From: Sphingomonas sp. CCH9-E2
Lineage (GTDB): Bacteria > Pseudomonadota > Alphaproteobacteria > Sphingomonadales > Sphingomonadaceae
NCBI RefSeq assembly: GCF_001557215.1
Contig: NZ_LSJM01000235.1
Location: 1 to 5,068 of the forward strand
Reading direction: 5' to 3'
DNA length: 5,068 nucleotides
Positions 1 to 5,068 of this stretch are shown here, in pieces. The notes beneath the pieces are model-generated. The model was given only the letters and a program-made list of their open reading frames with translations. It was not told the origin of the DNA and did no database searches. Position numbers and translations under genes: made by a program. Each line of letters begins with the position of its first letter. Within the stretch, counting starts at the first letter, position 1.

Positions 1-1
1 C

Positions 2-90
2 TCACCCTTCCGGCGCTACGCGCCTCCCTCCCTCTCCCATTGGGAGAGGGAAGGGCCCGCGAGCGTAGCGAGTGGGAAGGGTCAGGGTGA
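2..90. repeat. REP-like imperfect palindrome next to ccmA
   Basis: This is a long imperfect inverted repeat filling the space left of ccmA. The central stem CCCTCTCCC (30-38) pairs with GGGAGAGGG (42-50) around a 3-nt loop. It extends through T29-A51 and, past a single bulged A at 52, through CCC (26-28) with GGG (53-55). Further out, CGCTACGC (14-21) pairs with GCGTAGCG (63-70), CCCTTCC (5-11) with GGAAGGG (75-81), and TCACCC (2-7) can pair with GGGTGA (85-90). The left arm lacks about six bases (TGACCC-like) present in the right arm. The layout fits a dispersed REP/ERIC-like element, and similar sequences are familiar to me from sphingomonad intergenic regions (recollection, not a search). 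It begins 3 nt past the ccmA stop and could fold in the mRNA. No T-tract follows it on the minus strand, so it is not a classical intrinsic terminator. Confidence 0.75.
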
Positions 91-93
91 TCG

Positions 94-681
94 TCATTGA
101 GGCAGCGCCCCGATCACGATCTCGCCCGCGCCCTGCATCCGGATCGGCAGATGCGTCGCCACAACCGCGATCCCGCCCGCCGCGCGGTGTGCCGCAATCA
201 GCCCGCCCAGCACCCCGATCGCGCCATGGTCGAGCCCGTTCGCCGGCTCGTCGAGCAGCCAGATCGGTGCCCCGCTCGCCACCACCCGCGCAATCCCGAC
301 GCGCTTGCGTTGCCCGGTCGACAGCATCCGCACCGGCACGGGGTAGAGGTGCAGCAGTCCGACCGCCTCCAGCGCCCCCTCAACGGCATCGCGCCGCCCA
401 TCCAACCCGGCCCAGAAGCGCAGCGTCTCACCCACCGGCAATTCCGGGTCCAGCCCCGCCGCCTCGGCCAGCAGCGCCTTTTCGCCCGCCACCGAAACCC
501 GCCCCGCGCTCGCCTTGAGCAACCCTGCGATGATCCGGATCAAACTCGACTTGCCCGCTCCGTTCGGCCCGGTCACCAGCACCGCGCCACCCGGCTCAAG
601 GTTCAGATCGAGTCCCTCGAACAGCATCCGCCCGCCGCGCGCACACGCCACGCCCTCCAGCCGGATGCTGCAATCGCTCAC
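94..681 (-). CDS. ccmA: Cytochrome c biogenesis ATP-binding protein CcmA (heme ABC transporter ATPase)
   Basis: This 195-residue protein is the cytoplasmic ATPase of the CcmABCD complex in System I cytochrome c maturation. In this family ATP hydrolysis drives release of heme-loaded CcmE from CcmC for delivery to periplasmic apocytochromes. Visible motifs are Walker A GPNGAGKSS (38-46), signature LSTGQRKR (120-127), Walker B WLLDEP (141-146) followed by the D-loop ANGLD, and the switch histidine H177 in VVATHL. The LSTGQ signature and the short length of about 200 residues are typical of CcmA rather than of general importers. The Q-loop glutamine seems to be missing: the segment LLAEAAGLDPEL (70-81) has Ala at the expected place. 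The start is GTG at 681, which overlaps the TGA of the upstream metalloprotease gene (GTGA). A GGAAGA Shine-Dalgarno lies at 691-696 on the minus strand. The partner ccmB would be expected farther left, beyond the palindrome, but is outside the window. Confidence 0.93.
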   Translation of the reverse strand: MSDCSIRLEGVACARGGRMLFEGLDLNLEPGGAVLVTGPNGAGKSSLIRIIAGLLKASAGRVSVAGEKALLAEAAGLDPELPVGETLRFWAGLDGRRDAVEGALEAVGLLHLYPVPVRMLSTGQRKRVGIARVVASGAPIWLLDEPANGLDHGAIGVLGGLIAAHRAAGGIAVVATHLPIRMQGAGEIVIGALPQ

Positions 682-1088
682 GCGACGCTGTCTTCCAGCG
701 CGTGCATATCCGCGTCCGACAGCCCGAAATGATGCCCCACCTCATGCACAACGACATGCGTGACCAGCGCCTCCAGGCTCACGCCCGTCTCGACCCATTC
801 GGCGAGCAGCGGGACGCGGTAGAGGTGGATCGTGTCGGGCTGCGCGATCTCGCCGATCGCGAATCCCTCTTTCTCGCCCACGGGCCGCCCCGAATAGAGG
901 CCGGTCAGCTCGAACGGATCCTCCATCCCCATCTCGCGCAGCGTCTCGTCATCGGCAAAGTCTTCGACGATCAGCACGATGTCGGGCAGATGGCTGGCGA
1001 ACGGTTCTGGAATCCGCGCCAGCGCCGCGCGCGCGAGCGCTTCCATCTGTTCGGCACTCGGTGCAAAGGTCTCGGTCACAGCGGTCAT
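678..1088 (-). CDS. Small zincin-type metallopeptidase family protein (minigluzincin, PF06262-like)
   Basis: This 136-residue soluble protein has no signal peptide or membrane segment, so it is probably cytoplasmic. Near the C-terminus it carries the zinc-protease motif [11 protein letters not shown] (115-125). H115 and H119 would be zinc ligands, E116 the catalytic base, and D125 sits in the HExxHxxGxxD spacing. The preceding segments [10 protein letters not shown] (60-69) and IHLYRVPLL (87-95) match what I recall of the Zincin_1 (formerly DUF1025) family, whose members are about this long. That family consists of small, possibly minimal metalloproteases whose substrates are largely unknown. 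The ATG at 1088 has no good Shine-Dalgarno, and the next in-frame Met (residue 15) has none either, so the longer form is kept. Its TGA overlaps the ccmA GTG, which suggests one transcript. It diverges from the dehydratase gene across 38 nt. The family call is strong; the biological role and any link to cytochrome maturation are unknown. Confidence 0.85.
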   Translation of the reverse strand: MTAVTETFAPSAEQMEALARAALARIPEPFASHLPDIVLIVEDFADDETLREMGMEDPFELTGLYSGRPVGEKEGFAIGEIAQPDTIHLYRVPLLAEWVETGVSLEALVTHVVVHEVGHHFGLSDADMHALEDSVA

Positions 1089-1115
1089 GGCCCCGGCTAT
1101 GCCGCACGCAGCTCC

Positions 1116-1120
1116 GGAGG
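1116..1120 (+). promoter_or_regulatory. Shine-Dalgarno of the pterin dehydratase gene
   Basis: GGAGG lies 6 nt before the ATG at 1127. It decides between this start and an in-frame ATG at 1061, whose extra 22 residues would lie mostly antisense to the divergent metalloprotease gene. Confidence 0.8.
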
Positions 1121-1126
1121 GGAAGA

Positions 1127-1417
1127 ATGGTCGAACAACTGAGCCAGGCGGAACGCGACGACGCGCTCGAAGGGCTGCCCGAATGGGATCACGACACCGG
1201 CCGCGACGCGATCACGCGCAGCTTCACCTTCGACGATTTCAGCCAGGCCTTCGCGTTCATGACGCAGGTCGCGCTGCTCGCCGAAAAGGCCGACCACCAC
1301 CCCGAATGGTCGAACGTGTGGAACCGCGTGGACATCCTGCTGACCACCCACGACGCCGGCGGCCTGTCGGGCCGCGATATCGACATGGCCCGCGCGATCG
1401 ACGCGCTGGTCGACTAA
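1127..1417 (+). CDS. phhB: 4a-hydroxytetrahydrobiopterin dehydratase (pterin-4a-carbinolamine dehydratase)
   Basis: This 96-residue protein has the usual length for the PCD/DCoH family. It dehydrates 4a-hydroxytetrahydropterin, formed by aromatic amino acid hydroxylases such as phenylalanine hydroxylase, to quinonoid dihydropterin so that the cofactor can be recycled. The family core is plain: [21 protein letters not shown] (25-45, ending in FxFM), then EKADHHPEW (53-61), [10 protein letters not shown] (63-72) and [12 protein letters not shown] (73-84). H57, H58 and H75 correspond to the three active-site histidines of the family. It is cytoplasmic. No hydroxylase gene lies nearby, so the physiological partner cannot be told from context, and the symbol phhB is given by family. 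Its TAA (1415-1417) interlocks with the TAG of the convergent transporter gene (1416-1414), leaving no space for a terminator. Confidence 0.95.
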   Translation: MVEQLSQAERDDALEGLPEWDHDTGRDAITRSFTFDDFSQAFAFMTQVALLAEKADHHPEWSNVWNRVDILLTTHDAGGLSGRDIDMARAIDALVD

Positions 1418-2940
1418 AGCCCGACCTTCGCGGCCAGCCACCGCGCCGCTTCGTCCGGCGTGCGCTTGTCCACGTCCCTGTCGACCATCAGATTCGCCTC
1501 GCGCATCGCCTCCACCGGGATCTTGCCGATCAGAGGGCGCAGCGCCGCCTGGAACCGCGCATCCTGCGCGCGGTCCGGCGCGATCATCAGGATGGCGTCA
1601 TAGCCGGGGATCGCGCCCTTGGGGTCGGTCAGCACCACCAGCCGGTCCGCCGCGATCCGTCCATCCGAAGAAAAGGCCGGGATCACGTCCGCGCTCCCGC
1701 TCGCCAGTGCGCGGTACATGAAGGTCGGCTGATAGGGTCGCGCCGACTTGAAGCGCAGGCCATAGGCATCGCGCACCGCTCGCCACTCCGGGCGCTCGAG
1801 AAACTCGACATCGGTCGCCAGGTCGAGCTGCGGCGCCTGCGCTGCCAGATCGGCCAGCGACGCAATCCCGCGCCGCTGCGCATCCTCGCCGCGCATGGCA
1901 AAGGCATAGGCGTTCTCGAACCCCAGCGACCCCAGCATCGTCACGCCATGGGTGCGGCTCACCCACGCCCCGACCGCCGCGACGATTGCCTCGCGCGGCG
2001 GCACGTCGCTGCGCTGCATCTGGTTGGTCCAGATCGTGCCCGAATAATCGACCGACACATCGATATCGCCGGCGGTCAGCGCCCCGAACGCCACCGCCGA
2101 GCCCAGCCCCTCGCGATATTCGACGCGATAGCCGGCCGCCTCCAGCCGCTGGCCGATCAGCCGGGCGAGGATGAACTGCTCCGAAAAGCCCTTGGCGCCC
2201 ACCACCACCGTCTGTCCGCCCACCACCGGGGCCAGCGCAAAGGCGGCGGCACAGATCGCGGCGAGCAACGTCCCCGCGCTCATCCGCACCAGCATCGGCT
2301 TGCGCGCGCGGATTCCGCCTTCGGTGACGCTCAGGATCAGGTCGACCCCCAGCGCCAGCCCCGCCGCGCCGATGCACCCGGCCAGCACCAGCGCCCAATT
2401 CTGCGTCTGCAATCCGGCAAAGATCAGGTCGCCCAGGCTCGGCTGCCCCACGGTGGTGGACAGGGTCGCCGCACCGATGGTCCACACCGCCGCCGTACGG
2501 ATGCCCGCCATCACTACCGGCGCGGCGATCGGTGCCTCGACCAGCCGCAATTTCTGCCACGCGGTCATGCCCACGCCGTCCGCCGCTTCGCGCAACGCCG
2601 GATCGAGCGTCACCAGCGCGGTCGTTGCATTCCGCAACACCGGCAGGATCGCATAGAGCGTCAGCGCGAGCAGCGCGGGGAGGAAGCCGAGCGCTGGCAC
2701 CCACGCCCCGACCAGTCCGCGCAACGCCAGCAGCATTGGATAAAACAAGGCGAGCAGCGCCAGCGACGGGATCGTCTGGATCAGGCTTGCCGCGCCCAGC
2801 ACGATCCGTCCCAACATCGCGTTGCGCGCCGCCGCCACCGCCAGCGGCAGGCTGATGACAAGGCCAAGCGCCATCGCCGCCATGGCCAGCAGCAAATGGC
2901 TCGCCATCAATTCGGGCACGCGGGCAAAGGCGGTGCTCAT
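1414..2940 (-). CDS. Osmoprotectant-type ABC transporter, fused permease and substrate-binding protein
   Basis: This 508-residue fusion belongs to the glycine betaine/carnitine/choline (OpuC/Osm/YehYZ-like) importer group. The N-terminal half (about 1-210) is a binding-protein-dependent permease with hydrophobic segments near 16-38, 46-70, 78-103, 138-161 and 182-205. It carries the OpuCB-like stretch [14 protein letters not shown] (55-68) and an EAA loop [14 protein letters not shown] (118-131) that contacts the ATPase. A further hydrophobic segment at about 219-241 leads into an OpuAC-type ligand-binding domain (about 244-508), recognisable by [19 protein letters not shown] (245-263), [25 protein letters not shown] (starting 278, ending 302), [12 protein letters not shown] (339-350) and QPTFMYRAL (404-412). 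The binding domain should face the periplasm while tethered. The ATG overlaps the ATPase stop (ATGA), and a GGAGG site sits 10 nt upstream (2951-2955). The exact ligand cannot be read from sequence; betaine, choline, carnitine or a related quaternary amine is inferred from family. Such fusions are known in several bacterial groups. Confidence 0.9.
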   Translation of the reverse strand: MSTAFARVPELMASHLLLAMAAMALGLVISLPLAVAAARNAMLGRIVLGAASLIQTIPSLALLALFYPMLLALRGLVGAWVPALGFLPALLALTLYAILPVLRNATTALVTLDPALREAADGVGMTAWQKLRLVEAPIAAPVVMAGIRTAAVWTIGAATLSTTVGQPSLGDLIFAGLQTQNWALVLAGCIGAAGLALGVDLILSVTEGGIRARKPMLVRMSAGTLLAAICAAAFALAPVVGGQTVVVGAKGFSEQFILARLIGQRLEAAGYRVEYREGLGSAVAFGALTAGDIDVSVDYSGTIWTNQMQRSDVPPREAIVAAVGAWVSRTHGVTMLGSLGFENAYAFAMRGEDAQRRGIASLADLAAQAPQLDLATDVEFLERPEWRAVRDAYGLRFKSARPYQPTFMYRALASGSADVIPAFSSDGRIAADRLVVLTDPKGAIPGYDAILMIAPDRAQDARFQAALRPLIGKIPVEAMREANLMVDRDVDKRTPDEAARWLAAKVGL

Positions 2941-3704
2941 CCCTTCAGCGCCTCCAGCGCATCGGCCTGGCGCATCGGCACGGCGATCAGCGCCTGCGCC
3001 TCCGGCCCGCCTTCGCCCCGTGCGAGTGCCGCCGGGGTCGCGTCGGCGACGATCCGCCCGCCCTGCATCACCAGCACGCGATCGGCGAGCAGCAGCGCCT
3101 CGGCCATGTCATGCGTCACCATCACCGTGGTCAACGCGAGCCGGTCGTGCAGCGCGCGCACCGCCCGGCCCAATTCGTCGCGGGTGACCGGATCGAGCGC
3201 GCCGAACGGTTCGTCCATCAACAGGCACCCCGGCGCCGTCGCCAGCGCCCGCGCCACCCCGACCCGCTGGCGCTGCCCGCCCGACAGCTGATCCGGCATC
3301 CGCGCCGCGACATCGCCCGGCAGATCGACCAGCGTCAGCAGCTCCGCGACTCGCGCGCCCGTGTCCCGCTGGCCCGCGATGCGCAGGCCGATCGCGATGT
3401 TTTCGGCGACGCTCATGTGCGGAAACAGTCCAACGGACTGAAATACATATCCGATTCGGCGGCGAAGCAGATGCGGTGCTGCGCCATCGACCGGCGCGTC
3501 ATCGATCGTCACGCTGCCCCGGTCGGGCGCGATGAGCCGGTTTATCGTCTTGAGAAGCGTGGATTTTCCGGATCCGGACTGCCCGACCAGCGCGACGAAA
3601 CTGCCCGCCGCGATGGTCAGCGACACGCCATCGAGCGCGATCGTCGCGCCAAATGCCTTGGAAACGTCGCTCAGGGCGATGGCGGGGCCGGTTTGTGCTG
3701 GCAT
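2937..3704 (-). CDS. Osmoprotectant-type ABC transporter ATP-binding protein (OpuCA/OsmV/ProV-like)
   Basis: This ATPase energises the fused permease-binding protein encoded directly downstream. Counted from the ATG at 3704 (255 residues), it has Walker A GQSGSGKST (41-49), Q-loop YVFQSVGLFPHMSVAENI (86-103, Gln at 89), signature LSGGQRQRVGVARAL (140-154), Walker B CLLMDEPFGALDP (160-172) and switch histidine H198 in MVTHDMAEAL. INRL just after Walker A and the VFQ-GLFPH stretch are typical of the quaternary-amine importer subfamily. OpuCA and ProV relatives often carry C-terminal CBS domains of about 120 residues that sense ionic strength; this protein ends shortly after the ATPase core and has none. 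Start choice: an in-frame GTG at 3731 would add nine residues. Those codons (GAT CAT TCC TCA CAA TGC GCT GCG) are unlike the GC-ending codons of the gene, and neither start has a clear Shine-Dalgarno. I therefore prefer 3704. The stop overlaps the next start (ATGA), so the two genes form an operon. Confidence 0.9.
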   Translation of the reverse strand: MPAQTGPAIALSDVSKAFGATIALDGVSLTIAAGSFVALVGQSGSGKSTLLKTINRLIAPDRGSVTIDDAPVDGAAPHLLRRRIGYVFQSVGLFPHMSVAENIAIGLRIAGQRDTGARVAELLTLVDLPGDVAARMPDQLSGGQRQRVGVARALATAPGCLLMDEPFGALDPVTRDELGRAVRALHDRLALTTVMVTHDMAEALLLADRVLVMQGGRIVADATPAALARGEGGPEAQALIAVPMRQADALEALKG

Positions 3705-3712
3705 CGCAGCGC

Positions 3713-3741
3713 ATTGTGAGGAATGATCCACTCTAGGTCAA
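3713..3741 (-). promoter_or_regulatory. Weak candidate sigma-70-type promoter for the ABC transporter operon
   Basis: On the minus strand, TTGACC (3741-3736) is followed after 17 nt by CACAAT (3718-3713), four of six bases matching a -10 consensus. Transcription would start around 3706-3707, nearly at the preferred ATG at 3704, giving an almost leaderless mRNA. It lies in the only AT-richer gap between the divergent genes. Sphingomonad promoters are poorly conserved at -10, so this is a suggestion only. Confidence 0.3.
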
Positions 3742-3748
3742 AACATAC

Positions 3749-3754
3749 AGGAGG
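3749..3754 (+). promoter_or_regulatory. Shine-Dalgarno of the SDR gene
   Basis: A full AGGAGG consensus stands 5 nt before the ATG at 3760. It is the strongest ribosome binding site in the window and fixes the start of the dehydrogenase at the residue where the Rossmann beta-strand begins. Confidence 0.85.
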
Positions 3755-3759
3755 GGGCC

Positions 3760-4530
3760 ATGCAGGCGATCTTCATCACCGGGGGCGGCTCGGGGATCGG
3801 TCGCGCGGTCGCGTGCTACTTTTCCGCGCGCGGCTGGCGCGTCGGGCTTGCCGATATCAGCGAAACGGGGATGGCCGAAACCGCCGCATTGCTCGGCGAC
3901 GCGCCGGTCTCGACGCATATGCTCGACGTGCGCGACCGCGCGGCCTGGGACGTCGCGCTGGCGGAGTTTGCTGCGGTCGCCGGGCGGATCGACGTGCTGT
4001 TCAACAATGCCGGAATCGGCGTCGGCGGCGTGTTCGCCGACACGCCGGTCGAGGAGCTGCAGCGCTGCGTCGACATCAATCTGATGGGCGTGGTGTGGGG
4101 CGCGCATGCCGGGCATCGCTACCTCAAGGTGTCGGGCGGCTGCCTGCTTAACACCGCGTCGGCGGCGGGCATCTATGGCACGGGCGGGGTCGCGATCTAT
4201 TCGGCGACCAAATTCGCGGTGCGCGGCTTTACCGAATCGCTCGACGCCGAATGGGTCGCCGACGGCATTCGCGTCCGCGCGCTGCTGCCCAGCTTCATCG
4301 ACACCGCGATCCTCGACGGGCTGCCCGTGGGCAGCAATTCGACGATGCGCGAACGCGTGAAGGCGGCGCGGCTGGAGTTCACGCCGGTCGAAGAGGCCGC
4401 CCGGCTCGCCTGGGAAGCCGTGCATGGCGATCAGCTCCATACCCTGGTCGGCAAGACCGCGCGCCGCATGTGGTTCGCGTCGCGCTTCATGCGCGGGTCG
4501 ATGCGCAAACAGGCGCGCGGGGGCAAGTGA
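3760..4530 (+). CDS. Classical short-chain dehydrogenase/reductase (SDR family oxidoreductase)
   Basis: This 256-residue protein has the normal length for a classical SDR. The Rossmann fold opens at once with TGGGSGIG (7-14). D32 at the end of the second strand (GLADIS) favours NAD(H) over NADP(H). NNAG stands at 82-85, N107 in DINLMG, and the catalytic S134, Y147 and K151 (YSATK) complete the tetrad. PSFIDTAI (177-184) is the usual post-catalytic loop with a PxxxxT cofactor contact. No signal peptide is seen, so it is cytoplasmic. The C-terminus (about 236-256, WFASRFMRGSMRKQARGGK) is basic and would be a candidate for peripheral membrane or nucleic-acid contact, though this is speculative. 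The substrate is not predictable from sequence, and the symbol is left blank. It is transcribed away from the ABC transporter operon, and its TGA overlaps the GTG start of the following lipoprotein gene, so the two are probably cotranscribed. Confidence 0.93.
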   Translation: MQAIFITGGGSGIGRAVACYFSARGWRVGLADISETGMAETAALLGDAPVSTHMLDVRDRAAWDVALAEFAAVAGRIDVLFNNAGIGVGGVFADTPVEELQRCVDINLMGVVWGAHAGHRYLKVSGGCLLNTASAAGIYGTGGVAIYSATKFAVRGFTESLDAEWVADGIRVRALLPSFIDTAILDGLPVGSNSTMRERVKAARLEFTPVEEAARLAWEAVHGDQLHTLVGKTARRMWFASRFMRGSMRKQARGGK

Positions 4531-5068
4531 AGGCCGCCCTCCTCGCCACCGCCGGGCTCGCGCTGACCGGCTGCGCGGGGCAGGGCAGGGCATCCGACCC
4601 GCAGGATCGCTTCATGCAGGCGGTCGCCGCGCAGTGCGGCAAGGCCTATGCCGGGCGCGTCGTCACCACCGATGCGGCGGATGCGAGCTTTGCCGGCAAG
4701 CCGCTGGTGATGCACGTCGCCGCATGCGAGCCGGACCGCATCCGCATCCCCTTCCATGTCGGGGACGATCGCTCGCGCACCTGGGTGCTCACCCGCACCG
4801 CGACCGGAATACGCCTGAAGCACGACCATCGGCATCAGGATGGCACCAGCGACGTCCTCACCATGTACGGCGGCGACACTGCCACCCCCGGCACGGAGGA
4901 GCGGCAGGACTTCCCGGTCGACTCCGAGTCGATCGCGCTGTTCCGCGCCAATGATCGCGCGGTGTCGGTCACCAATGTCTGGGCGGTGGAAGTGACGCCG
5001 ACGCGCTTCGCCTATGAACTCCGCCGTCCCAATCGTCATTTCCGGGTCGAGTTCGACCTGACCCAGCC
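4527..5068 (+). CDS. Conserved-looking lipoprotein of unknown function, cut by the window edge
   Basis: This frame stays open to the right edge and gives at least 180 residues. It starts at GTG 4527 (GTGA overlap with the SDR stop). This start yields a very short lipoprotein signal, MKAALLATAGLALTGC, with a lipobox LTGC and the lipidated cysteine at 16; the mature protein would be anchored in the outer or inner membrane facing the periplasm. No transmembrane segment follows. Notable stretches are FAGKPLVMHV (55-64), RIRIPFHVGDDRSRTWVLTR (71-90), KHDHRHQDG (98-106), LTMYGGDT (111-118), TNVWAVEV (149-156) and FAYELRRPNRHFRVEFDLT (161-179). C37 and C67 could form a disulfide. I recognise this as a widespread family of short uncharacterised secreted proteins (recollection, no search) and expect only a short tail to be missing. 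Only a weak GGGGG at 4519-4523 precedes the start, so translation may depend on reinitiation after the SDR. No function is assigned. Confidence 0.82.
   Translation, partial: MKAALLATAGLALTGCAGQGRASDPQDRFMQAVAAQCGKAYAGRVVTTDAADASFAGKPLVMHVAACEPDRIRIPFHVGDDRSRTWVLTRTATGIRLKHDHRHQDGTSDVLTMYGGDTATPGTEERQDFPVDSESIALFRANDRAVSVTNVWAVEVTPTRFAYELRRPNRHFRVEFDLTQ

Noticed and set aside
26..55. Core hairpin of the palindrome considered as an intrinsic terminator for ccmA
   Set aside because: No run of T follows it on the minus strand, and the symmetry continues far beyond the core, which fits a repeat element better.
97..732. Plus-strand open frames opposite ccmA (97-732 and 72-518)
   Set aside because: They are Pro/Arg-rich shadow translations of ccmA, whose Walker A, signature and Walker B motifs are intact.
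1061..1126. N-terminal extension of the pterin dehydratase from an ATG at 1061
   Set aside because: The added residues are Arg-rich and partly antisense to the metalloprotease gene. The ATG at 1127 has a GGAGG site and gives the normal family length.
1408..1426. GGTCG/CGACC hairpin across the convergent stops, considered as a bidirectional terminator
   Set aside because: The stem is only 5 bp with a 9-nt loop and no T-tract on either side, well within chance in this base composition.
979..3291. A 770-codon open frame on the plus strand across the transporter genes
   Set aside because: It is antisense to two genes with complete ABC transporter motifs. Its translation is Arg/His/Gln-rich low-complexity sequence with no recognisable domain, as expected from the complementary strand of GC-rich coding DNA.
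3733..4593. A 286-codon open frame on the minus strand opposite the SDR gene
   Set aside because: Its residue composition is rich in Arg, Ala and His without motifs, whereas the opposite strand encodes a full SDR catalytic tetrad with a strong ribosome binding site.
4431..5039. A 202-codon open frame on the minus strand at the right end
   Set aside because: It lies opposite the lipoprotein frame, which has a convincing lipobox and start overlap. The minus frame has no domain and also overlaps the end of the SDR gene.
1..5068. A new defence, toxin-antitoxin, RNA-based or mobile system
   Set aside because: Every substantial stretch is accounted for by recognisable housekeeping or transport genes plus one lipoprotein. 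No direct-repeat arrays, integrase, transposase, reverse transcriptase, nuclease or toxin-like small gene was found on either strand.

Overview
This window reads as ordinary chromosomal DNA from a high-GC, gene-dense alphaproteobacterium, most likely a sphingomonad. That placement is inference. It rests on strongly GC-biased third codon positions, overlapping start and stop codons, a System I (Ccm) cytochrome c maturation gene, and a palindromic intergenic element of a type I associate with Sphingomonas genomes. No phage, plasmid, insertion sequence, CRISPR, tRNA or rRNA signal is visible.

Layout from left to right. Positions 2-90 hold one long imperfect palindrome that looks like a dispersed REP-type element. 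A two-gene leftward unit follows: a small zincin-type metalloprotease (1088 to 678) translationally coupled by a GTGA overlap to ccmA (681 to 94), the ATPase of the heme-handling CcmABCD complex. Diverging from it after only 38 nt is a small gene for pterin-4a-carbinolamine dehydratase (1127-1417). Its stop codon interlocks with the stop codon of the next leftward gene.

Positions 1414-3704 hold a compact two-gene ABC importer of the osmoprotectant (glycine betaine/carnitine/choline, OpuC/Osm) type on the minus strand. The ATPase is transcribed first. It overlaps by ATGA a gene whose product fuses the permease to the periplasmic substrate-binding domain. An import system that usually takes three or four polypeptides is therefore encoded by two. 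Diverging from this operon, with a strong Shine-Dalgarno, is a classical short-chain dehydrogenase/reductase (3760-4530). It overlaps by GTGA a lipoprotein gene of unknown function that runs off the right edge (4527 to beyond 5068).

The genes do not form one pathway. They are a heme/cytochrome unit, a pterin-recycling enzyme, a compatible-solute importer and a dehydrogenase-lipoprotein pair. I found no convincing new defence, mobile or RNA-based system. The items most worth a second look are the conserved-looking lipoprotein with its HDHRH motif, the permease-binding-protein fusion served by an ATPase without CBS domains, the protease-ccmA coupling, and the palindrome beside ccmA. All stretches without a gene are short (the longest are 93 nt at the left edge and 55 nt at 3705-3759) and are described below.
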